NCBI RefSeq assembly: GCF_005233515.1
Contig: NZ_QFZZ01000002.1
Location: 1-64,000, forward strand
Direction of reading: 5' to 3'
Source: Pseudomonas sp. CFBP13508
GTDB lineage: Bacteria; Pseudomonadota; Gammaproteobacteria; Pseudomonadales; Pseudomonadaceae
DNA length: 64,000 nt
This document shows, one piece after another, positions 27,609 through 34,958 of the stretch (position 1 is the stretch's first letter; each line of letters starts with the position of its first letter). A program made the position numbers and the translations under genes. Under the pieces are notes generated by a model. It searched no databases. It saw only the letters and a list, made by a program, of their open reading frames with translations, and was not told where the DNA came from.

Positions 27609-28415
27609 ATGCAACTCATCGATATCGGCGTCAACCTGACCAACCCCAGTTTCGCCGACAAACACCAGGCCGTGCTCGACCGCGCCTACGCCGCCGGCGT
27701 CTGCCAACTGGTGCTGACGGGCACCAGCGTCGAGGGCAGCGAGCAGGCGCTGGAACTGTGCCGGCAACTGGATGAAAGCGGCCAAAGGCTGTTCGCCACC
27801 GCCGGTATTCACCCCCATTCGGCCAGCGACTGGAACGCTGACAGCGCCCGTCGCCTGCGCAGTCTGTTGAACGAATCCAGTGTCGTCGCGGTGGGCGAAT
27901 GCGGGCTGGATTTCAACCGCGATTTCTCCCCGCGCCCGCAACAGGAAAAGGTTCTCGAAGAACATCTGGCGCTGGCCGTCGAGTTGCAATTGCCGGTGTT
28001 CCTGCACGAGCGCGATGCCAGCCAGCGCCTGCTGGAGATCCTCAAGGACTTCCGCGATCAACTGCCGGCGGCGGTGGTGCACTGCTTCACTGGCGAGCAA
28101 AAGGCCTTGTTCAGCTACCTCGATCTGGATCTGCACATCGGCATCACTGGCTGGATCTGCGACGAACGTCGGGGCACGCATCTGCATCCGCTGGTCAAAG
28201 AGATCAAAGCGGGACGGCTGATGCTGGAAAGCGACGCACCGTATCTGCTGCCGCGCACGTTGCGGCCGAAGCCGAAAAACGGGCGCAACGAACCGGCGTA
28301 TCTGACCGAAGTGTTGCGCGAAGTGGCGCTGCATCGCGGCGAGACCGAGGAAGCGCTGGCCGCGCATACCACCGCATGTGCCCGGGCGTATTTTAATCTC
28401 CCCATTCTCCCCTGA
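27609..28415 (+). CDS. tatD: TatD-family metal-dependent hydrolase (DNase)
   Basis: A 268-residue TIM-barrel protein. It begins [15 protein letters not shown], which is the TatD rather than the YcfH/YjjV form. Metal-site residues are seen in [17 protein letters not shown] (Glu), VFLHERDA (His), VVHCFTG (His) and [10 protein letters not shown] (Asp). TatD has 3'-5' exonuclease activity and a role in repair of oxidative DNA damage in E. coli. It is not near tatABC here. Single gene followed by a REP pair. Confidence 0.9.
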   Translation: MQLIDIGVNLTNPSFADKHQAVLDRAYAAGVCQLVLTGTSVEGSEQALELCRQLDESGQRLFATAGIHPHSASDWNADSARRLRSLLNESSVVAVGECGLDFNRDFSPRPQQEKVLEEHLALAVELQLPVFLHERDASQRLLEILKDFRDQLPAAVVHCFTGEQKALFSYLDLDLHIGITGWICDERRGTHLHPLVKEIKAGRLMLESDAPYLLPRTLRPKPKNGRNEPAYLTEVLREVALHRGETEEALAAHTTACARAYFNLPILP

Positions 28416-28430
28416 CTGCACACGTCCCCT

Positions 28431-28517
28431 GTGGGAGCGAGCCTGCTCGCGAAGGCGTTGGATCAGCTACAAATGGGCTGAATGACGCAGCGCTTTCGCG
28501 AGCAGGCTCGCTCCCAC
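28431..28517. repeat. REP pair, family A, divergent orientation
   Basis: Copies at 28431-28453 and 28495-28517, GTGGG ends outward, between tatD and the chemoreceptor gene. Confidence 0.9.
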
Positions 28518-28622
28518 AATAGATCTCGGCATCCGTTGATTCATATCAAAACTCCCGAATCTGCATAGCGGCACAATAATGGCACCTTGCCAAAACTGTT
28601 TCCGCTATCAGAGAAGACCTCC

Positions 28623-30104
28623 ATGGGTGCCTGGCTTAGCAATATCTCGCTGAAATACAAATTCTGGGCGGTCAACGCGGTCGCCTTTGTCACCACCCTG
28701 CTGCTGGTGCTGTACGCCGTACATCTTGAACAACAGGCCCGCAACGAAGCCGCGCAGGCTTCCGCGCAGGCGCAGGCGCAGTTGCTCAAGGCCTGGCCGC
28801 CCGGGCAACCGTTGCCCAAATCCGCGCAAGTGTTGACCTTCAAGCGCGGTGAAGCGCCGCGTCTCAATGATCAACCGCTGCTGGAAATCAGCGGCAGCAA
28901 CGGCTGGAACGCCATCAATGCAATGCCGCTGTTCGGCGACAGCCCGTTGATGGGCGCCGAAGTGTTCAGCCGTGCCGACGGCGAACAAGTAGCGGTCATC
29001 GCCTATGCCCCGAGCCTGAGTCAGGTGTTCAGCGAGCGTTTCGCCAACTATGCGCTGGCGGTCTTCGTCCTGATGCTGGCGATGCTCGGTGCCTCGCAAT
29101 TGTTGATCCGCTTTTTGCTCAGCCAGCTGAACACGTTGAAAGACGTGATGCTGCACGTTGAAAAAACCGGCGATCTTTCGGCTCGTGTGCCGCTGGTGGG
29201 CAAGGACGAAGTCGGCCAGATGGCCAATGCCTTCAACGCCATGCAGGCCGGTTATCAACGCGTCGTGACCACCGTTGCCAGCACCGCGCGACAACTGGAT
29301 GACGGCGCTGCGCGGCTGGCCTCGAGCATGAACGATGTGCGCCACGGCATGCTCGGCCAGCAAAGCGAAACCGATCAGGCCGCCACCGCGATCAACGAAA
29401 TGACCGCCACCGTTTATCACATCGCGCAACACGCCGGCGCTACTCGTGACCTGTCGAAAACCGCCGATGGCCTCGCCGGCAGCGGTCAGCAAGTGGTGGC
29501 GCGGGTGCAGCAGTCGATTGCCGGCTTGTCCAGCGGCGTGCAGCAGACGGCAGAAATGATTCAACGCCTGGCCGAGGACAGCCAGAAGATCAACGGCGTG
29601 GTCAGCGTGATTCACAGCATTGCCGAACAGACCAATCTGCTCGCGCTCAACGCGGCGATCGAAGCGGCCCGCGCCGGGGAGATGGGTCGCGGCTTTGCCG
29701 TGGTTGCCGATGAAGTGCGCAACCTCGCCAAGCGCGTGCAGGCGTCGACTGACGAGATCACCGGCATGATCGCCGCGTTGCAGGCCGGCACCCGCGATGC
29801 GGTGGATTTCATGCAGGAGAGTTCATACAAGGCCGACGACTGCGTGCAGCAGGCCCAGGAGGCTGGCGCGGCGCTGGCGGAAATCACCGGAGCGGTGGCG
29901 CAGATGCGCGAAAGCAACACGCAGATTGCCGTCGCGGCGGAACAGCAGAGTCAGGTTGCCGAGGAGATGAACCGGGCGGTGGTGAGTATTCGTGATGTGA
30001 CCGAGAACACCGTGCAGCAGACGGTGGATTCGGCGACGACGAGTAGTGAGTTGGCGACGTTGGCCGGGGCGTTGAACAAGGCGATAGGTCAGTTGAAATT
30101 GTGA
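28623..30104 (+). CDS. methyl-accepting chemotaxis protein
   Basis: A 493-residue chemoreceptor. TM1 is at about 15-33, a short periplasmic sensor of about 110 residues follows, TM2 is at about 146-168, then a HAMP domain ([36 protein letters not shown]) and a long signalling hairpin with the invariant tip [44 protein letters not shown] (region about 330-375). The sensor is too small for a dCache and is unlike a four-helix bundle; its ligand is unknown. There is no C-terminal CheR-binding pentapeptide; the protein ends AIGQLKL. Confidence 0.92.
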   Translation: MGAWLSNISLKYKFWAVNAVAFVTTLLLVLYAVHLEQQARNEAAQASAQAQAQLLKAWPPGQPLPKSAQVLTFKRGEAPRLNDQPLLEISGSNGWNAINAMPLFGDSPLMGAEVFSRADGEQVAVIAYAPSLSQVFSERFANYALAVFVLMLAMLGASQLLIRFLLSQLNTLKDVMLHVEKTGDLSARVPLVGKDEVGQMANAFNAMQAGYQRVVTTVASTARQLDDGAARLASSMNDVRHGMLGQQSETDQAATAINEMTATVYHIAQHAGATRDLSKTADGLAGSGQQVVARVQQSIAGLSSGVQQTAEMIQRLAEDSQKINGVVSVIHSIAEQTNLLALNAAIEAARAGEMGRGFAVVADEVRNLAKRVQASTDEITGMIAALQAGTRDAVDFMQESSYKADDCVQQAQEAGAALAEITGAVAQMRESNTQIAVAAEQQSQVAEEMNRAVVSIRDVTENTVQQTVDSATTSSELATLAGALNKAIGQLKL

Positions 30105-30111
30105 GTCCGCT

Positions 30112-30175
30112 TTCGCGAGCAGGCTCGCTCCCACATGCACCATTGAATCAATGTGGGAGCGAGCCTGCTCGCGAA
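30112..30175. repeat. REP pair, family A, convergent orientation
   Basis: Copies at 30112-30134 and 30153-30175, seven bases after the chemoreceptor stop codon, able to form a hairpin at the 3' end of that mRNA. Confidence 0.9.
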
Positions 30176-30306
30176 GGCGTCAGAGGCACCTACATCGAAT
30201 CCTGCGATGACGGCTATCACTTCAATAGCCAACCTTGATTCGCCGCCCTCCGCGCCCGGGCCTATTCTTCAAGCATGTGTTCAACATGGATCGAGGAGTA
30301 GCAAAC

Positions 30307-30672
30307 ATGGGCAAACGTCAACCCAACCTTCCCGCGTGGCAATGGCGCGCGTACCCGGGCAATCATCAGCACCCGACCAATCTGGTCCTGCATCTGATTG
30401 CCGTGCCGCTGTTCATCGTGGCGTTTCTGCTGATCGTGTCGGGGGTGTTCAGCCTGAGTCTGGCCAGCGTCGCCATCGGCGTGATCGGGATTGTCGCGGC
30501 GCTGGGTCTGCAGCGCCACGGTCACGGCCTGGAGGCGCAAGCCTCCGAGCCGTTCAGTGATCGCAAAGATGCCGTGTCACGTTTGCTGGTCGAGCAGTTT
30601 CTGACCTTTCCGCGGTTCTTTCTCAGCGGTGGCTGGTGGCGCGCCTGGCGTGAGCGCCACCGTCGGCATTGA
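30307..30672 (+). CDS. Mpo1-like (DUF962-type) small membrane protein
   Basis: A 121-residue protein with two membrane segments (LVLHLIAVPLFIVAFLLIVSGVF and ASVAIGVIGIVAALGL). The motif NHQHPTNLVLHLIAVPLF resembles the N-x3-H-x2-G/A-x-P stretch of the Mpo1 family; yeast Mpo1 is an iron-dependent dioxygenase that alpha-oxidises fatty acids. Further histidines (QRHGHGLEA) fit a metal site. Start at 30307 with GGAG eight bases upstream. Enzyme activity is inferred only. Confidence 0.75.
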   Translation: MGKRQPNLPAWQWRAYPGNHQHPTNLVLHLIAVPLFIVAFLLIVSGVFSLSLASVAIGVIGIVAALGLQRHGHGLEAQASEPFSDRKDAVSRLLVEQFLTFPRFFLSGGWWRAWRERHRRH

Positions 30673-30673
30673 G

Positions 30674-31468
30674 TCACGCGAAAATCGTCACGGTCTGCCG
30701 ACTCATGGCAATCAACTCTCCCTTCGCGTTCCACAGCTTCGCGGCGACATGGCCGTAGCCGTCGGCTGCGTATTCGATGTCGGCCAGGTATTGGCACCAG
30801 TCCAGCGTGCTCAAGTCGTGTAACGGCTGCACGAATTCTATGGTCCAGGTCAGCGTGCTACCCGGCGCCGGTTTCTTCAGATACGGCAACAGCGCCGGAG
30901 GCCAGGCATCCACCAGCGCCAGCAGATGCGCCTCGTTGACCGGCTCCTCTTTGACATCCCCACGCAACCGCACCCAGCCGCCCATCAAGCGCGATGCCGT
31001 GTTGGAGAACGGAATACCGCCGACGCTCCAGCGCATCGCCAGATGGCGCATGAATTCCGGGGTCACGCCTTTGATGTACGGCAGCTCCTGGCACTCGTCC
31101 CAGTGTTTCATGGTGGGCGCCGGATAGGCTTCGACGGCGACTTCCGAAGGCCGCGAGGCACCGAAGCTGCCCTGAATGATCGTCACCACCTGACCATTCT
31201 GCATGGCGCGGCCCAACACCTGGCTGACCGCTTTGCCTTCACGCAGCACATCGACTTCGAAAGTCACCGGCACTTCCGGCTCGACCGGGCCGACAAAGGT
31301 AATCGCCAGCGAACGCACCGGGCGCTCCGCCGGCACCCTGGCACGCATGACTTCAAATTGCAGCGCAGCCACCAGCCCGCCAAAACTGGCGCGGCCCTGC
31401 CCCCATTCGGCGGGGATGATCACTTCAGGTCGTTGGCGGACAGCATCGAGCAGATCGCAAAAGCGCAT
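30674..31468 (-). CDS. acyl-CoA thioesterase family protein (double hot-dog)
   Basis: A 264-residue protein with a tandem hot-dog fold of the TesB/thioesterase-like class: GRASFGGLVAALQFEVMRARVPAERPVRSLAITFVGPVEPEVPVTFEV in the first domain and LTWTIEFVQPLHDLSTLDWCQYLADIEYAADGYGHVAAKLWNAKGELIAMSRQ in the second. It likely hydrolyses acyl-CoA esters; the chain length is unknown. Convergent with the Mpo1-like gene, stops one base apart. Confidence 0.87.
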   Translation of the reverse strand: MRFCDLLDAVRQRPEVIIPAEWGQGRASFGGLVAALQFEVMRARVPAERPVRSLAITFVGPVEPEVPVTFEVDVLREGKAVSQVLGRAMQNGQVVTIIQGSFGASRPSEVAVEAYPAPTMKHWDECQELPYIKGVTPEFMRHLAMRWSVGGIPFSNTASRLMGGWVRLRGDVKEEPVNEAHLLALVDAWPPALLPYLKKPAPGSTLTWTIEFVQPLHDLSTLDWCQYLADIEYAADGYGHVAAKLWNAKGELIAMSRQTVTIFA

Positions 31469-31596
31469 GGCAACCTCGGAAAGCGAAAAAAGGAATGCAG
31501 GGATCTTAACCAGCCAAGGACGGCGGCGCAGCGTCTATTCCGGTCAAATGCGCTGACAGATAGGCCTTGGCGCGTTTCAATTTCGCCACAAACCCT

Positions 31597-31696
31597 TGTA
31601 GGAGCTGTCGAGTGAAACGAGGCTGCGATCTTTGATCTTGATCTAAAAAAACAAGATCAAAAGATCGCAGCCTCGTTTCACTCGACAGCTCCTACA
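31597..31696. repeat. long inverted repeat, family B
   Basis: Two near-perfect arms of about 45 bases with TGTAGGAGCTGTCGAGTG ends outward and an AT-rich centre (GATCTTGATCTAAAAAAACAAG). It would fold into a hairpin close to 100 bases long, between the thioesterase gene start and the 3' end of the CHAD gene. Confidence 0.9.
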
Positions 31697-31712
31697 GGAG
31701 GACGTGGCGATA

Positions 31713-32471
31713 TCAGGATTTGAAACACGTAGCGCTGAGCTTCTCCAGCACTTGATCGGCCTTCAGCTCTGCCTTGATCAACCCCGCCTGCCAGGTAGCC
31801 ACGCACGGTTGCAGATCGGCTTCCTGCTCGGCGCGGGCCAGCCATTGCCAGCAATCGTGCCAATCGCCCAGTGCGCCTTGCGCCGATTTCAGGCGTTTGT
31901 AAGCCGGTTTCGGCAAGCGATCCAGCTCGGGATAGGCTTCGATGCCATAGCGCACGCGCTTGATCAGCAGGCGCAGACGATGGCGGTCATGGGCAGGATC
32001 GTGCAGCGCCGCGTCGAGCTTCTGCCATTGTTTGCCCAAGCGTTTTTCAATGCGTTTATCCAGATCCTTGAGCAGCCCCTGACGCTGGGACGCGCGCAAA
32101 AATCGTGGAAACGCGTCGAGAATCATCAGCAGCGAAGCCAGTTCCGCACTCGCCGCCAGCGCCGGATACGCCTCGGCCATTTGCGCCAGACGCCGCTGCG
32201 CAGCCTCAGGTTGGTCATGCTCAAGCAGATACGCCGCCAACACCTCGCGGTCACGCCACGGTGTGGTCAGATCGCCAACTGCCGAGGCCGCCGCCTCCAA
32301 TTGCTCGACACCCGGCAAGCCGCGCAACGGCCGCAACAGGCTGCGCAGGCGCCGCACCGTAGTGCGCAAATCATGCAACGCCTCGGGATCAGTGCGCGCA
32401 GTCAAGCGCGCCTGACATGCCAGCAGCCGCACATCCAGGCTCAACACATGAGCCACCAAGCGATCGATCAT
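31713..32471 (-). CDS. CHAD-domain protein
   Basis: A 252-residue, mostly helical protein with many conserved histidines and arginines: ALHDLRTTVRRLRSLLRPLRGL at about 31-52 and HDRHRLRLLIKRVRYGIEAY at about 166-185 are the two CHAD repeats. CHAD domains bind polyphosphate and are often found with polyphosphate metabolism genes; none is seen next to it here. Location is presumably cytosolic or on polyphosphate granules. Confidence 0.88.
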   Translation of the reverse strand: MIDRLVAHVLSLDVRLLACQARLTARTDPEALHDLRTTVRRLRSLLRPLRGLPGVEQLEAAASAVGDLTTPWRDREVLAAYLLEHDQPEAAQRRLAQMAEAYPALAASAELASLLMILDAFPRFLRASQRQGLLKDLDKRIEKRLGKQWQKLDAALHDPAHDRHRLRLLIKRVRYGIEAYPELDRLPKPAYKRLKSAQGALGDWHDCWQWLARAEQEADLQPCVATWQAGLIKAELKADQVLEKLSATCFKS

Positions 32472-32490
32472 GGGGGTCTACTCCGTAGAC

Positions 32491-32571
32491 AGCTGCAAGC
32501 TTCAAGTTGCAAGCTGCAAGCTGAACGGGGTCGCTTTGAGCTTGCCGCTTGCAGCTTGAAACTCGCAGCTG
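32491..32571. repeat. inverted repeat built from AGCTGCAAGCTTCAAG-type heptamers
   Basis: The left arm (32491-32523) is made of imperfect repeats of GCAAGCT/TCAAGTT, and the right arm (32538-32571) is its inverse with about four mismatches. It lies between the CHAD gene and a lipoprotein gene and can form a stem of about 32 pairs. It belongs to neither REP family in this window. Confidence 0.85.
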
Positions 32572-32574
32572 CTG

Positions 32575-32853
32575 TTAGCGTCCTGCGCGGGATTCGCGGA
32601 TGTAGAAGCGGGCTTTCTCGGCTTTCTTGCTGCAGCCTTCGAAGCCTTCGAATTGTTGCTGGGTCTTGGCGGCAGTCAGCAGCGACAGTGCTTTGGAATA
32701 GCTGACGGTGCCGGCGAAACCTTCAGCCTTGGCCAGGTCCAGCTCGTGCCAGGCCGCGTCGAGTTGGCTGCCGCAGCTGTCGCGGTACGCGGTTTTGCCG
32801 GCACAACCGGCCAGAACCAGAGCCATCAACGGTACACAGATCCAGGCTTTCAT
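32575..32853 (-). CDS. small predicted lipoprotein
   Basis: A 92-residue protein with a lipoprotein signal peptide ending LVLAGC (lipidated Cys at about 17). The mature part is short and charged: TAYRDSCGSQLDAAWHELDLAKAEGFAGTVSYSKALSLLTAAKTQQQFEGFEGCSKKAEKARFYIRESR. It holds two further cysteines that could form a disulfide. Similar short lipoproteins are widespread in Pseudomonas without assigned function. The ATG at 32853 is preferred over the GTG just before it. Confidence 0.8.
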   Translation of the reverse strand: MKAWICVPLMALVLAGCAGKTAYRDSCGSQLDAAWHELDLAKAEGFAGTVSYSKALSLLTAAKTQQQFEGFEGCSKKAEKARFYIRESRAGR

Positions 32854-33067
32854 CACTCACACCTCAAGGTAGGTCAACAGTCGTGCAGGTAAGACGGCCA
32901 AGCGGCGAAAAAGTGCCTCGCAGACAGGTCAAACCACGTGGCGCAGAGCATAGCGCGCAAGCGTGCGTCGCGAGCGAAAAACGACGTCACCGCTTCGCGC
33001 AACGACCTTGGCGATTGAGCCGCTTGGCCGATGCGTGCATTGTGCAGGCTTGTCGGGAGGAAGTTTG

Positions 33068-34105
33068 ATGAAAAAGCGTGTCGCACTGGTGCTGGGCTCC
33101 GGTGGCGCCCGGGGCTATGCCCATATCGGCGTTATCGAAGAAATTGAAAAACGCGGCTACGACATCGCCTGCATTGCCGGTTGTTCGATGGGCGCGGTGG
33201 TCGGCGGGATCTATGCCGCCGGCAAACTGGATGAGTACCGGCGCTGGATCGAAAGCCTTGATTACCTCGACGTGCTGCGCCTGGTCGATGTGAGTTTCCG
33301 TCTCGGCGCGATTCGCGGTGAAAAGGTCTTCGGGCAGATCCGCAAGATCGTCGGCGAGATCAACATCGAAGACCTGCGCATCCCCTACACCGCCGTCGCC
33401 GCCGACCTGACCAATCAGCAGGAAATCTGGTTTCAGGAGGGCTGCCTGCACCAGGCCATGCGCGCCTCGGCGGCGATTCCCAGCCTGTTTACCCCAGTGA
33501 TGCAGGGCAACCGCATGCTGGTCGACGGCGGCATTCTCAATCCGTTGCCGATCGTTCCGGTGGTGTCGAGCCACTGCGACCTGATCATCGCGGTCAACCT
33601 CAACGCCACCAATCAGCGGCAGTACAAATTGCCGGTGATCGAGCGGCCAGCGGCGTTCCGTTCGCGCTTCGACAGTCTGATCAAATCCATGGGTTCGAAG
33701 TTGCCATTCCGGCGTAAACAGGCCGAGCAATTGTTGAAGCTGGAGCAGGAAGCCCTGCGCGCCGAGGCAGCGGAGATCAATCCGTGGCTCGAAGGCGTCG
33801 AACCGGAAAGCCAGCAACCGGCCGCCGCTCCGGAACGTGAAGGCGCACCGAAATCCGCCACTGGCTCGTTCATCATCGATAACGTCGGGCCAGCGTCGTT
33901 GCTGGATCTGATCAACCAGAGTTTCGAGGTGATGCAGACCTCACTGGCGCAGTACAAGATCGCCGGGTATCCGCCGGACATCCTGATCAACGTGCCGAAG
34001 CGGGTGTGCCGGTTTTTCGAGTTCTACAAGGCGCCGGAGTTGATTGCGCTGGGCAGACAGATTGCCAGTGATACGCTGGATCGGTATGAGCAGGAGCAGG
34101 GTTGA
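33068..34105 (+). CDS. patatin-like phospholipase (RssA/YlbK-like)
   Basis: A 345-residue protein. The patatin fold shows the oxyanion loop LGSGGARGYAHIGVI (residues 9-22), the nucleophile in GCSMG (Ser40) and the catalytic aspartate in LVDGGILNPLP (Asp153). There is no signal peptide, so it is probably cytosolic or peripheral. The C-terminal extension after about residue 235 is charged and less conserved. It likely hydrolyses phospholipid acyl chains. GGAGG seven bases before ATG 33068 fixes the start. The 190 bases upstream hold no other gene. Confidence 0.9.
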   Translation: MKKRVALVLGSGGARGYAHIGVIEEIEKRGYDIACIAGCSMGAVVGGIYAAGKLDEYRRWIESLDYLDVLRLVDVSFRLGAIRGEKVFGQIRKIVGEINIEDLRIPYTAVAADLTNQQEIWFQEGCLHQAMRASAAIPSLFTPVMQGNRMLVDGGILNPLPIVPVVSSHCDLIIAVNLNATNQRQYKLPVIERPAAFRSRFDSLIKSMGSKLPFRRKQAEQLLKLEQEALRAEAAEINPWLEGVEPESQQPAAAPEREGAPKSATGSFIIDNVGPASLLDLINQSFEVMQTSLAQYKIAGYPPDILINVPKRVCRFFEFYKAPELIALGRQIASDTLDRYEQEQG

Positions 34106-34140
34106 ACTGATCCGGATTTTTCGGAGTATTTGATGGCCTC

Positions 34141-34205
34141 TTCGCGAGCAGGCTCGCTCCCACATTTGAAATGCATTCCCCTGTGGGAGCGAGCCTGCTC
34201 GCGAA
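34141..34205. repeat. REP pair, family A, convergent orientation
   Basis: Copies at 34141-34163 and 34183-34205 between the convergent patatin and kdpE genes, ending ten bases from the kdpE stop; it could act as a 3'-end stabiliser for both. Confidence 0.9.
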
Positions 34206-34214
34206 GGCGTCAGA

Positions 34215-34910
34215 TCAGCCAGCTTCACTCAACAACCGATACCCAACCCCCGCCTCAGTCACAATAAACCGTGGCCGGGTCGGGTCATCCGCCAGTTTCT
34301 GCCGCAGATGTCCGACCACGATGCGCAGGTAATGACTGTCCTCGGTGTGCGTCGGCCCCCAGATATCCTTGAGCAATTGCTGCTGGGTGATTACCCGCCC
34401 CGGATGCCGCGCCAGTTGCGCGAGCACCGCGTATTCCTTGCGGGTCAGGGCGACTTCGGCGCCGTCAAGCAGCACCCGCCGATAGGCCAGATCCACAGTC
34501 AACGGGCCGAAACTCAGCGCCGCCGGCTGCGCCTCGCCCGCCGGTGCCTGGCGCAACAACGCGCGGACCCGGGCGAGAAATTCCTGAATGCCGAACGGTT
34601 TGGTCACGTAGTCATTGGCGCCGCCATCCAGCGCTTCAACCTTCTGCCCTTCACTGGCGCGCACCGATAGCACCAGCACTGGCGTGCTCGCCCATTCGCG
34701 CAATTCGCGCAGGACCCGCTGACCGTCCATGTCCGGCAACCCGAGGTCGAGCACCACCAGGTCCGGTTTGCTCAGCGCGGCTTGTGCCAGGCCTTCAGCG
34801 CCGGTGCCGGCTTCAAGCACTTTGTAGCCTTGTGAAGCGAGGCTGATGCGCAGGAATTTGCGGATCTGCGGTTCGTCGTCGATGACCAAAATGGTCGCGG
34901 TCTGGCTCAT
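34215..34910 (-). CDS. kdpE: KdpE, response regulator of the potassium operon
   Basis: A 231-residue OmpR/PhoB-type regulator. Receiver domain ILVIDDEPQIRKFLR with phospho-acceptor Asp55 in LVVLDLGLPDMDG, threonine/serine at VLSVRA and lysine at YVTKPFG; the C-terminal winged helix has RLAYRRVLLDG...LTRKEYAVLAQLARHPGRVITQQQLLKDIWGP. Phosphorylated by KdpD, it activates kdpFABC under potassium limitation. It is the last gene of the operon, 48 bases after kdpD. Confidence 0.96.
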   Translation of the reverse strand: MSQTATILVIDDEPQIRKFLRISLASQGYKVLEAGTGAEGLAQAALSKPDLVVLDLGLPDMDGQRVLRELREWASTPVLVLSVRASEGQKVEALDGGANDYVTKPFGIQEFLARVRALLRQAPAGEAQPAALSFGPLTVDLAYRRVLLDGAEVALTRKEYAVLAQLARHPGRVITQQQLLKDIWGPTHTEDSHYLRIVVGHLRQKLADDPTRPRFIVTEAGVGYRLLSEAG

Positions 34911-34958
34911 GAATTCACATCAACACAAAAGAGTGGCAAGAGAGTAGCGCAGTCGACT

